Below are positions 9,722 to 17,262 of a stretch of DNA of 64,000 bases, one piece after another. The translations under genes and the position numbers were made by a program. The notes beneath the pieces are model-generated. The model saw only the letters and a program-made list of their open reading frames with translations. It was not told the origin of the DNA and made no database searches. The stretch spans positions 118,596-182,595 of the forward strand of contig NZ_RHLK01000009.1 in the NCBI RefSeq assembly GCF_009757775.1, given 5' to 3'. Numbering within the stretch: the first letter of the stretch is position 1; the number at the start of each line of letters is the position of its first letter. The stretch is from Paenibacillus lutrae. Its GTDB lineage: Bacteria; Bacillota; Bacilli; Paenibacillales; NBRC-103111.

Positions 9722-9748
9722 CTAATTATAGAATAATTAATACGATAA
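9722..9748 (+). promoter_or_regulatory. Possible sigma-D-like promoter of the flagellin gene
   Basis: CTAA (9722-9725), a 15-base spacer and TACGATAA (9741-9748) approximate the flagellar sigma consensus TAAA-N15-GCCGATAT. Both boxes are imperfect, so this is a weak call supported mainly by its position before a flagellin gene. Confidence 0.3.
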
Positions 9749-9836
9749 ACTTATTGATTGTGTATAAAATTGAGTCTATAGAACTAAGTGGCGGTAATTA
9801 TTCCATTTAATTTATTAAGTTATAAGAGGTATCGAG

Positions 9837-11696
9837 ATGAGAATTGCTCATAATCTGTTGGCGATGAGAACGAAGAATCAATTACAAGTTAATTCTAAAA
9901 AAGTAACGAATTCGACGGAGAAACTATCATCCGGTTACCGGATTAACCGGGCAGCTGACGATGCGGCCGGTCTATCGATTTCTGAAAATATGAGAGCTCA
10001 GATCAGAGGACTGGAGCAAGCGCAAAGAAACGCACAGGATGGAATCGCATTGATTCAAACGGCTGAAGGCGCTCTGGGAGAAATTCATGCCATCCTGCAG
10101 CGGATGAATGAGTTAGGGGTTCAAGCGGCTACGGATACGTACGCGGACAACGACCGGGTGAAAATACAAGCGGAAATGAACCAGCTGAAGGAAGAGATTG
10201 ATCAGATTGCCAATACGACAGCGTTCAACACGATTCATTTGTTAAATGGAGATATCGGAGGCGGAGAAATCACTAAAATTGCAGGTAAAGATTACAACAC
10301 GTTAAACCTGGCCGCCATAGTCGGAAACAGCCACAACATACATATGAGCGGCGGTATAGAAATTCAAAGCGGGATCAACGACGAATTAACGGTTAAGTTC
10401 GACGGACAGGCTTATACGATTAAGATCGCAGCGGGCACTTACGATGGTTCGATTACGGCCCTGTATCAAGATATTAATGATAAGCTGCAGGCTGCCGGAG
10501 CTCCCGTTAAGCTGCATTCGGTTTATAGTTCATGGGACAGCACCCATATGAAGAATATCCTGGAGAGTACGATTTCCGGAGAACACCGCATAGAAGTTGA
10601 AGGAAGCGCCTTTGCCGATCTCTTCGGACAGACTCAGAAATACTTCGGTAATTATGAAGTCTGGGGCAGGGAAGCGGACTTTTCTACCGGTTATACGGTT
10701 AAAGCAGGTGTTAACGACACTTTAAACATCAGAGTCAGCGGTGTGGATAAAACCATCGTATTGCAGGAAGGATCTTATACCCGCAATGAGCTTGCCGCTG
10801 AACTGAACAAACGATTCGGGGAAACCGGAGCCGATATAAGCGCTTCATTCTCCGGATCTGTCGGAGTTAACGATTCACCTGCAATGGGGAATAATCATTA
10901 TATTCTTGCGCTGAAACATAACCGGTCCGGGGCTAACGATACGATTCAGCTCCTGTCGGGCAATGCTTTGAATCCTTTGTTTCTGAGGTCCACCCAACCG
11001 GGAGCTACCTGGAATCCCTCATCCACGAGTAAAATTGTGACCAACTTGGATATTGCCAGTGGCATTACTATTAAAGACGGCAATAATGAATGGGAATTTA
11101 CCGTGGAGGGAAACCAGATAAGAAAGGTGACGATCCCGCCCGGTACCTATACCTCTGGCAGTATCATCGCGACTTTAAATAATGTCTTGAGCGACCGGAA
11201 TGCGGGGGTTATAGCCTTAAATGAAGGAGATAAAATCGTTTTTGCCAGAGAGATGAACGGCAGCAGCTACTCTTTGACGGATTTTAAAATGTCGGGAATC
11301 AAGGATGGTCTAATCTTGCAGGTAGGTGCGAACCAAGGTGAAATCATGGAAATCAGCCTTCCGGATATCCGTACGAATAAACTGGGCATTCATCAGGTTG
11401 ACCTCACTACGCAATCAGGGGCCAGTCAGGCGATTACAACGATAAGTGAAGCGGTAGACCGGGTATCTTCTGAGCGTGCAAGTCTGGGTGCTTATCAGAA
11501 CCGCCTTGAACATACCATTAACTATCTCGCAAATTCTTCAGAAAATCTCATCTCGGCGGAGTCCCGCATCCGTGATGCCGATATCGCCAAGGAAATTGCG
11601 GAATTAGCCAAAAGCCAGATGTTGACCCAGGCCGCACAGGCGATGGCTGCGCAGGCTAATCAAGTCCCTCAACAAGTTCTTCAGCTACTTCGTTAA
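9837..11696 (+). CDS. Flagellin with an enlarged central domain
   Basis: 619 residues, about twice the usual Bacillus flagellin. The N-terminal D0/D1 helix region (MRIAHNLLAMRTKNQ to about residue 140) and the C-terminal D1/D0 region (RIRDADIAKEIAELAKSQ to the end) are canonical and would form the filament core. The central 350 residues contain three copies of a flagellin-IN-like module beginning near residues 179, 292 and 412, each with a G(I/V)(N/T)-type start and a GTYT/GSYT/GTYD segment. No flagellar assembly, chaperone or motility gene is nearby. Export would be through the flagellar apparatus. Product is secure; why it sits here is not clear. Confidence 0.95.
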   Translation: MRIAHNLLAMRTKNQLQVNSKKVTNSTEKLSSGYRINRAADDAAGLSISENMRAQIRGLEQAQRNAQDGIALIQTAEGALGEIHAILQRMNELGVQAATDTYADNDRVKIQAEMNQLKEEIDQIANTTAFNTIHLLNGDIGGGEITKIAGKDYNTLNLAAIVGNSHNIHMSGGIEIQSGINDELTVKFDGQAYTIKIAAGTYDGSITALYQDINDKLQAAGAPVKLHSVYSSWDSTHMKNILESTISGEHRIEVEGSAFADLFGQTQKYFGNYEVWGREADFSTGYTVKAGVNDTLNIRVSGVDKTIVLQEGSYTRNELAAELNKRFGETGADISASFSGSVGVNDSPAMGNNHYILALKHNRSGANDTIQLLSGNALNPLFLRSTQPGATWNPSSTSKIVTNLDIASGITIKDGNNEWEFTVEGNQIRKVTIPPGTYTSGSIIATLNNVLSDRNAGVIALNEGDKIVFAREMNGSSYSLTDFKMSGIKDGLILQVGANQGEIMEISLPDIRTNKLGIHQVDLTTQSGASQAITTISEAVDRVSSERASLGAYQNRLEHTINYLANSSENLISAESRIRDADIAKEIAELAKSQMLTQAAQAMAAQANQVPQQVLQLLR

Positions 11697-11733
11697 AAAG
11701 AGAAGCCAAAGGTAAAAACCGGCTTCTCTTTTT
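11696..11733 (+). terminator. Intrinsic terminator of the flagellin gene
   Basis: AAAAGAGAAGCC (11696-11707) pairs perfectly with GGCTTCTCTTTT (11721-11732), ending in a T run; it overlaps the stop codon. Confidence 0.9.
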
Positions 11734-11911
11734 CATTGTCCGGGGGAATCAGGCCGCTTGCTCAAGTGAGCAGTTGCTTGATCCAAGCTTCGTATATATG
11801 ACGGCGGCGTGTTATCCTGTTCTTCTGGTCTTTGCATGGGGTGAGCCTCTCCTGCCGAGTCCGGCAACGAGAGAGTCCGGCCGCCCGACACCCGGGCCCG
11901 GCACCAGCAGT

Positions 11912-12802
11912 TTATATCTCCTCGGCCATACTGGCAGCTGTCTCTTCAGCAGCAGGTCCGTCCGCCGTAAATTTATCCGCCTCTGCCGGATCGGGCTCAA
12001 TCCCATACCTTCTCAGTGCCTTCGCTGATGTTTCCCGCATACGCTGCCGAAGTTCCGCTCCCTCTACGACCTTAACCCGCATCCCGAGAAAGCGGAGCTT
12101 GGACAGGATGTACTCCGCATCGTCGCGCTGGTAAGTAAGCCGGATCCGGTACGTATCCGTATCAGCCGTGTAGTCTACCTCTTTCTCGAAGCAGGAGAAG
12201 GCATAGAGGATTCTCGATAATTCCGCATTGTACCGGCGGATCACCTCAATGACAATCTGATCTTTACGAGACAGCAGCGACCCCTCGAGTCTTCTATTCA
12301 CGCTGCTGTAGACCTCAGCGGTTACGGGTTCTTCGCTTACCCGGGTGATGTTCTGGAGCCGGGTGGACATGAAGGTCCGGTTACGGAGGTGGTACCAGAG
12401 CAGGTACCACTCTCTTTTGACCATGGAATATTCGAGCTTGTAGGGCACTCCGGACTGATCTTGCTGGATGCGCCCGTTCTTGACCCGGTAGGTCAGCCGG
12501 AAGCCCTGCCGTGCTCTCAGCAAGCGGCGCAGTTGACGAAGAAGGGGAGGAAACGCCTCGCCTTCACGGCTTTTGGCTTTCTCGGTCAAGCCGGAGGATA
12601 CATCCGCGGTCTGCTCCGGCTCCAGCCGGTTCCGCAGTTTCTCCAATGTCCCGGGTGCAAAGGCTGCTGCGGCCGACGGGTGGGCGAGCATGCTTTTGAG
12701 CCAGCTCCGTTCGTGTGAAGTCAGGGTGTAGAGGCCCGATTCATCCAGGCGCGAGATGATCTGGTAGTTAAAGATTTTCTCGAACAGGTTCATAGTACGC
12801 AT
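11912..12802 (-). CDS. WYL-domain transcriptional regulator, second of a tandem pair
   Basis: About 296 residues. The best start is the ATG at 12802, with AAGGAG four bases upstream; an ATG at 12793 is the alternative. The central part contains a WYL-type beta-barrel sequence (YSMVKREWYLLWYHLRNRTFMST) followed by a C-terminal WCX-like extension. No clear N-terminal helix-turn-helix is seen, so it may work as a partner of the upstream gene, whose end it overlaps by about 35 bases. WYL domains bind nucleic-acid or nucleotide ligands and often control defence and repair loci. The nearest target is the divergent RNA-repair operon. Confidence 0.75.
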   Translation of the reverse strand: MRTMNLFEKIFNYQIISRLDESGLYTLTSHERSWLKSMLAHPSAAAAFAPGTLEKLRNRLEPEQTADVSSGLTEKAKSREGEAFPPLLRQLRRLLRARQGFRLTYRVKNGRIQQDQSGVPYKLEYSMVKREWYLLWYHLRNRTFMSTRLQNITRVSEEPVTAEVYSSVNRRLEGSLLSRKDQIVIEVIRRYNAELSRILYAFSCFEKEVDYTADTDTYRIRLTYQRDDAEYILSKLRFLGMRVKVVEGAELRQRMRETSAKALRRYGIEPDPAEADKFTADGPAAEETAASMAEEI

Positions 12803-14093
12803 GCATCTCCTTCCACTCCGCAATAAACTCCCGCCTCAGCCGGGCAGGTTCCAGAACCTCGCAGCTGGACCCGAAGCTCCTGAGCCACGGCTTAATTTCC
12901 GTCATTCCGTTAACCGTGATTTCGTAAACGAAGGATTCTGCGGTTTCTTCGGTAATTTCGCCCCACTGTCCCTGAAGGAGCACACGTTCTTTGACGAAAT
13001 CGGCAGGAGCCCACTCCGGTTTGTAGAAACGCGCCCGCACCCGGACGGGGCTGCCGGTATCGATCAGCCAGCTGTAGCGTGTCTTCGCTTCCAGTTCTTC
13101 CAGCCTAAGCCGGAAAGTCTCTTCGGTTACGGGACCGCCCTCCTGAATTTGGGTCAAGCCCTCCATCCGGAATTTGATGATGCCTTGGCGGGTAGTATGT
13201 CCGAGCAGATACCACCGGCCGTATTGATGGTCGTACACGACTTTGAGCGGGAGAATAAGCTCCTGCCGGCCTGCGGCGTCGCGCTCGAACAGCGGATTGG
13301 TATTCTGTGAGGTATAGCTTTTGCGTGACTTCGGCGAGAAGTAAAGGAAGGAAAGCTTCCTGCGCTGCCGGATTGCCTCCAGGAGAGTGTACAAGTGCGC
13401 TTCGTCCAGAATACGGGAATAGTAGTGGTACTTGTACAGGAAGGGCTCCGCGATCTCAGCCTGCAGTCCCTGCTGCTTGAGCGCTTTCTTCAGGCTGTCA
13501 CGCAGCAGGTAGCCCTGAACGGAAGGAATCTGTGTGTTCGCCATTATATCCACGTAATCGTACAGATCAAGCAGTTCTTCATTACTGAGTTCCCGGACCA
13601 GGTCATGATGGATACGATACCGGTAAGGGCGTCTTCCCGGCTCCCGGAGGATGACGCCGACCTCTTCCAAATATTTGAGATCCGAGCGGATCGTTTTCTC
13701 ATCAGGCAGAGACAATTCCTCCGGGAGATCCCGGCAGCAGGCATCCATCAGCTCGCAGGCAGTCAGGGACCGGTCCTGAATCGCGGTCAGAATGAGCGAC
13801 AGGCGCCGGGATTCGGATTCCTTGAGAGATTTGGCGCGGTACAGGAACAGAAGCATCGGATCTTGCGATTCATAATAATTGAAGCGGAGCATCTCCGCGA
13901 ATTCCTTGCTTTGTGTTTCGGGCAGCTGATTATATACGGCGCTAACGATTTCCTTCAGGCGCCGCAGTGTTTTATCGAACGTATGTACAGATATGCCCAG
14001 ACGCTCCGCAAACTGCTGCCGGCTGTAGGCTCCGCTCGTCAAAGCCAGCAGACGGAGGAACTGGATTTCTTTATCGAAACTTTCTCTGGCCAC
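12768..14093 (-). CDS. HTH-WYL transcriptional regulator, first of a tandem pair
   Basis: 441 residues from a GTG at 14093, chosen because GGGGGA lies 8 bases upstream and the conserved N-terminus (helix-turn-helix around AYSRQQFAERLGISVHTFDK) begins there; the longer frame to 14294 lacks a ribosome site and crosses the flank of the tRNA-like RNA. A second winged-helix-like segment (DEKTIRSDLKYLEEVGVI) is followed by a WYL domain (YDHQYGRWYLLGHTTRQ). The gene is transcribed away from the RNA-repair operon and shares its 1-kb upstream region, the typical arrangement for a local regulator. Confidence 0.8.
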   Translation of the reverse strand: MARESFDKEIQFLRLLALTSGAYSRQQFAERLGISVHTFDKTLRRLKEIVSAVYNQLPETQSKEFAEMLRFNYYESQDPMLLFLYRAKSLKESESRRLSLILTAIQDRSLTACELMDACCRDLPEELSLPDEKTIRSDLKYLEEVGVILREPGRRPYRYRIHHDLVRELSNEELLDLYDYVDIMANTQIPSVQGYLLRDSLKKALKQQGLQAEIAEPFLYKYHYYSRILDEAHLYTLLEAIRQRRKLSFLYFSPKSRKSYTSQNTNPLFERDAAGRQELILPLKVVYDHQYGRWYLLGHTTRQGIIKFRMEGLTQIQEGGPVTEETFRLRLEELEAKTRYSWLIDTGSPVRVRARFYKPEWAPADFVKERVLLQGQWGEITEETAESFVYEITVNGMTEIKPWLRSFGSSCEVLEPARLRREFIAEWKEMHAYYEPVRENL

Positions 14094-14344
14094 TGAACAT
14101 TCCCCCGTTTCTTTGTCTCCCATTAGAGCGGACACGACCGGCCGCCCTCTCGCTGCTTTTTGTATACCTGTCTCTTTCATTGTATCAAAAAGGGGAGCAT
14201 CTGGGCGGAATGCCAAACTTTCTCGGCGGTCGTAATACTTTCGCCATGTTCGTTCCGGCCGGAATGAGCGATGATAAGAGGGTGAGATCGGCACCCCGGT
14301 GCCGGCCGCACGATCCGATCATTGAGGCGCCCCGACGGGTTACT

Positions 14345-14445
14345 TCGCCTTTTAAGCGACTTGCCGTTGGTTCGAATCCAACTCCTGCCGCAAGGCAGGG
14401 TAGCTCAGCCCGGTAGAGCAGTCTGTGCCTGTCAAACGCTTGAAC
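14345..14445 (+). ncRNA. tRNA-like RNA with circularly permuted halves (3' half before 5' half)
   Basis: Reading left to right there is an anticodon-arm-like hairpin TCGC-CTTTTAA-GCGA (14345-14359), a perfect T arm GTTGG-TTCGAAT-CCAAC (14366-14382), the acceptor 3' strand TCCTGCC (14383-14389), a GCAA tetraloop (14390-14393), the acceptor 5' strand GGCAGGG (14394-14400), positions 8-9 TA, and a D arm GCTC-AGCCCGGTA-GAGC (14403-14419). The acceptor strands therefore pair as a 7-bp hairpin (one G-T), and the open ends fall in the anticodon arm. TTTAAGCG (14351-14358) can alternatively pair with CGCTTGAA (14437-14444, one G-T), closing the whole molecule. The conserved GG of the D loop and TTC of the T loop remain. 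It could be a functional tRNA mimic or the debris of two tRNAs; the GCAA loop and long-range helix favour the first. Confidence 0.6.
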
Positions 14446-14523
14446 TTCCTCCATGATCTTTACATACATACGCCTATGGAGCGAAGCGCTGGTAAGGGTT
14501 CCTTCGACTATTAAAGAGTATGA

Positions 14524-14661
14524 GAACAGGGTGAGCTGCAAGGCATTTACGGCTGGAGCGACACCGTGCTTGCGTACATCGCGCAGACGGTGCAGGGCTA
14601 TGAGTCTTTGACGGAGCGCGTGTCGGCGATGAGTCTGAGTCTGGACGGGTCCGAAGAGTAG
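14524..14661 (+). pseudogene. Short coding remnant, origin unknown
   Basis: An open frame runs from just after a TGA at 14521 to TAG at 14659-14661, encoding about 45 residues that look protein-like (contains YGWSDTVLAYIAQTVQGYES and a tail rich in Ser, Leu and acidic residues). It has no start codon or ribosome site, so it appears to be the end of a decayed gene. I do not recognise the family. Confidence 0.3.
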
Positions 14662-14954
14662 CGGGATAAGCAGGCGCGTAACGTTATACAATGGGTCGTC
14701 ATTTACAACATTTGGAACATGAAGTATACTTTCACTACTAATTAAGGACAAGGGAGGCCGATGAACATGCTAAATCTGCATCAGGATATTTGCGGGGTTA
14801 ATCAGCAGCAGGATGAACGTCGCACTATCGCGTCACATCTTCATAGATGCAGTGCATGCTCAGCGGCCTGCCGGAATTGTATTCGTACGGGGGATTATCC
14901 GGACTCTATTTAGACTCGAGTCTGCCAGGTGCCTCCCGATACAGCGTAAAATCC

Positions 14955-14985
14955 GGTCATGGACTCTTGAGTCCGTGGCCTTTTT
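14955..14985 (+). terminator. Strong terminator hairpin upstream of the RNA-repair operon
   Basis: GGTCATGGACT (14955-14965) pairs with AGTCCGTGGCC (14970-14980) over a CTTG loop with two G-T pairs, followed by TTTTT (14981-14985). It could end the tRNA-like RNA transcript or act as an attenuator for the operon that starts 142 bases later. A short palindrome, AGACTCGAGTCT, lies about 25 bases upstream and shares the GACTC element, so it could compete with this stem. Confidence 0.7.
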
Positions 14986-15126
14986 CGGTTATATCCGTAA
15001 GCATGAGAATCATTGAACGGAATCGACCGAAGCTGATTTTATATCATGCGGGACGCTCCAATGAACCTGAACCTGACCCTGAACCATACTGAACCATATT
15101 GCGAACAAGCAAAGGAGTGACATCAT

Positions 15127-15909
15127 ATGTCAGATTACCGGTCGACTATACGAACGGAGCTTCAGCATATCGAGCAGCAAGAGGGTGTGCGTATTTTATA
15201 TGCCTGCGAATCGGGGAGCCGTGCGTGGGGATTTCCTTCCCGCGACAGCGATTATGACGTCCGTTTTATATACGTGCGGCCTGTCTCATGGTACTTGTCT
15301 GTTTTTGAAAAGAGAGATGTGATCGAGAAGCCGATCCACGATCTGCTGGATCTGAGCGGCTGGGACCTGCGCAAAGCGCTCTATCTGTTCCGCAAATCGA
15401 ACCCGCCGCTGCTGGAGTGGCTTCAGTCCCCGATCCGTTATTATGAGGAATACTCGGTGGCGGAGCAGATCCGGAGCTTATCTCCGTTAACCTTCTCCCC
15501 GAAGTCTTGTACGTACCATTATCTCAATATGGCAAAAGGGAACTACCGGCAGTATTTGCAGGGGGATCGGGTGAAGATCAAAAAGTACTTCTACGTGCTG
15601 AGGCCGCTTCTGGCATGCACCTGGATAGAATCCCGCAACAGTATGCCTCCGATGGAATTCGGCGCGCTGGTCGATGCGCTTATACCGAAGGAGAGCGAGC
15701 TGTATGGCGTCCTCCAGCTGCTGCTGTCCCGTAAAAAAGCGGGCGAAGAGCTGGATTACGAGCCGAAATTGACCCCGCTGAATGAATTTCTGGAAGAGCG
15801 GATCGCGCATTTCGAGCAAACGGCAGCCGCCATGGATGACGCGATTCTTCCGGGTCAGGAGCAGTTGGATAAGCTTTTCCGCTCGGCGCTGCAGGAAGTG
15901 TGGGGGTAG
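15127..15909 (+). CDS. Nucleotidyltransferase of the RNA-repair cluster
   Basis: 260 residues, ATG preceded by AAAGGAG at 15111-15117. The polymerase-beta-type nucleotidyltransferase signature is intact: GS at 30-31 (ESGSRAWGF) and the metal-binding DSDYD with D42 and D44. It belongs to the broad predicted-nucleotidyltransferase family related to YcgL. Comparative work on RNA-repair systems has linked a nucleotidyltransferase family with diverse RNA ligases, and here the gene is 42 bases upstream of hen1. It may add nucleotides to, or modify, broken RNA ends before sealing. Activity and substrate are inferred. Confidence 0.8.
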   Translation: MSDYRSTIRTELQHIEQQEGVRILYACESGSRAWGFPSRDSDYDVRFIYVRPVSWYLSVFEKRDVIEKPIHDLLDLSGWDLRKALYLFRKSNPPLLEWLQSPIRYYEEYSVAEQIRSLSPLTFSPKSCTYHYLNMAKGNYRQYLQGDRVKIKKYFYVLRPLLACTWIESRNSMPPMEFGALVDALIPKESELYGVLQLLLSRKKAGEELDYEPKLTPLNEFLEERIAHFEQTAAAMDDAILPGQEQLDKLFRSALQEVWG

Positions 15910-15951
15910 GCGTTTTTTACGACTAGAACATTAGATAAGGAGTCGATACGC

Positions 15952-17262
15952 ATGGCTATATTTCAGGTGAAGTCCACCAACCCGGATTTGTCCTTCATCA
16001 TCAAGAAAAATCCGGGCTCCGGCATGATGCTGAGGTCGGTCCGTAAAGGGACGGCCTACGGCTGGTATACGGATTCTTCCACTTTTAACGTGTATTTCAA
16101 AGATGCGGACAACGAAATTTCTTACAAGAGGCATCAGGATGAGAACTTTGAATATTTGAACGTGTCCCGTTACAACACGCCATTGTTCCCGCTGAACGCG
16201 CTGAATGAGTTTTTCTCCGCTCCGCTGAAGGTGCGCGATGACCGGGATACGGATGGTTACGAGAATACCTGTACGATTCCGGTGATTCATGTGCAGCTGG
16301 TCCGGTATGTGGAGTTTTTTGAAAAGCACCTGCCTGATTTCAACTTCACGCTGACCCATCTCACCCACAAAAGTTATTCGCTGACCGTGACGACGGGCAG
16401 AAGCTTGTATCAGCTGCTGAATGTGGTGAGCGTATTATGCCTGTTCCTGGCTCAGTTCGGAGAAGAATATATCGACATTTCGGATAACATCCTGGATAAA
16501 TACATCAGCAGTATTCACGTAATAGACGCGCCATTCTATATTCGCAGCTTGTTCGCAAGGAATTTCCTGACCTCGAAGGAACGGTTTAAGGAGTACAAGG
16601 CGAAACTGGAACAAACAGACCGTTACAGCATCCTGTTTGATTTCGGCAGCACCGCGCATCAGAGACGGAATTACATCCGCGGCGTTCTCCCCTTTGACAA
16701 GTCCATCCTCGATCTGGGCTGCGGGGAAGGGTTCTATGCGATTCCTTTTGCAGGAAAAATTGAAGGCAGTTACTACGCGGTGGATATCCATGAGGAGACG
16801 CTGGAAGTAGTGAAGCGCAAGGCCAGTGCCAAGGAGCTGGATAATCTGGTGGCGCTGGCTTCCATAGAAGCATTCCTGGAGGGGTATAACGGCGAGCAGG
16901 TGGATGTGTTGCTGACGGAGGTTATCGAGCATATGAGTCTGGAGGAAGCTCGGGAGCTGATTAAGCAGGTATGCACGAAGGTTGATTTTCATACGTTCGT
17001 CATTACGACGCCCAATGCGGATTTTAACGGGTATTATGAGCTGGAAGGATTCCGGCATGACGATCACAAATGGGAAATGGGACTGGAAGAATTCCGGCGG
17101 TGGTTTACAGATTTGGCCGGTGAACTGGAAGCTGAAGCCGGTCCGGGAGGCAGGCTGCGGCTGGATTATACATTCGCGGCGATCGGAGACGGAGTGAACG
17201 GTGTTCAGACGACCCAAGGCGTGATTGTGAAGAACAAGGAGGCGGTGGCAGGTGGAGATTAG
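15952..17262 (+). CDS. hen1: RNA 3'-terminal ribose 2'-O-methyltransferase Hen1
   Basis: 436 residues, AAGGAG at 15936-15941. The N-terminal half is the bacterial Hen1 domain known to activate the ligase of Pnkp. The C-terminal half is a SAM methyltransferase: motif I DLGCGEG at 254-260, then the metal-binding E323-V-I-E326-H327 that is diagnostic of Hen1, and the TTPNADFN block. It methylates the 2'-OH of the 3'-terminal nucleotide of a cleaved RNA before sealing, so that the repaired bond resists a second cut. Its stop codon overlaps the start of pnkp, consistent with the known Pnkp/Hen1 heterotetramer. Confidence 0.95.
   Translation: MAIFQVKSTNPDLSFIIKKNPGSGMMLRSVRKGTAYGWYTDSSTFNVYFKDADNEISYKRHQDENFEYLNVSRYNTPLFPLNALNEFFSAPLKVRDDRDTDGYENTCTIPVIHVQLVRYVEFFEKHLPDFNFTLTHLTHKSYSLTVTTGRSLYQLLNVVSVLCLFLAQFGEEYIDISDNILDKYISSIHVIDAPFYIRSLFARNFLTSKERFKEYKAKLEQTDRYSILFDFGSTAHQRRNYIRGVLPFDKSILDLGCGEGFYAIPFAGKIEGSYYAVDIHEETLEVVKRKASAKELDNLVALASIEAFLEGYNGEQVDVLLTEVIEHMSLEEARELIKQVCTKVDFHTFVITTPNADFNGYYELEGFRHDDHKWEMGLEEFRRWFTDLAGELEAEAGPGGRLRLDYTFAAIGDGVNGVQTTQGVIVKNKEAVAGGD

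Larger units (their letters stand above)
14094..15126 (+). other. 1-kb region between the WYL regulators and the RNA-repair operon
   Basis: No intact protein gene is supported. In order it holds a GC-rich stretch, a tRNA-like sequence with permuted halves (14345-14445), a short coding remnant ending at 14661, and a strong terminator hairpin (14955-14985). After that come about 140 bases with short TGAACC repeats (15060-15090) and the ribosome site of the nucleotidyltransferase gene (AAAGGAG at 15111-15117). The order is compatible with a separate non-coding transcript that ends before the operon, or with a long attenuated leader. No convincing plus-strand promoter was found before 14345. Confidence 0.6.

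Noticed and set aside
14345..14445. A normal tRNA-Lys or tRNA-Asp gene
   Set aside because: The CTTTTAA and CTGTCAA loops look like anticodon loops, but each half lacks its partner in the right order, so it cannot give a standard tRNA.
14185..14751. 188-codon open frame on the minus strand
   Set aside because: It reads AGVGFEPTASRL across the T arm of the tRNA-like RNA, a known artefact of translating tRNA genes antisense, and has no ribosome site.
14847..15092. 81-codon and overlapping 67-codon frames before the nucleotidyltransferase
   Set aside because: They run through the terminator hairpin, have no ribosome sites and contain short repeats; coding is not supported.
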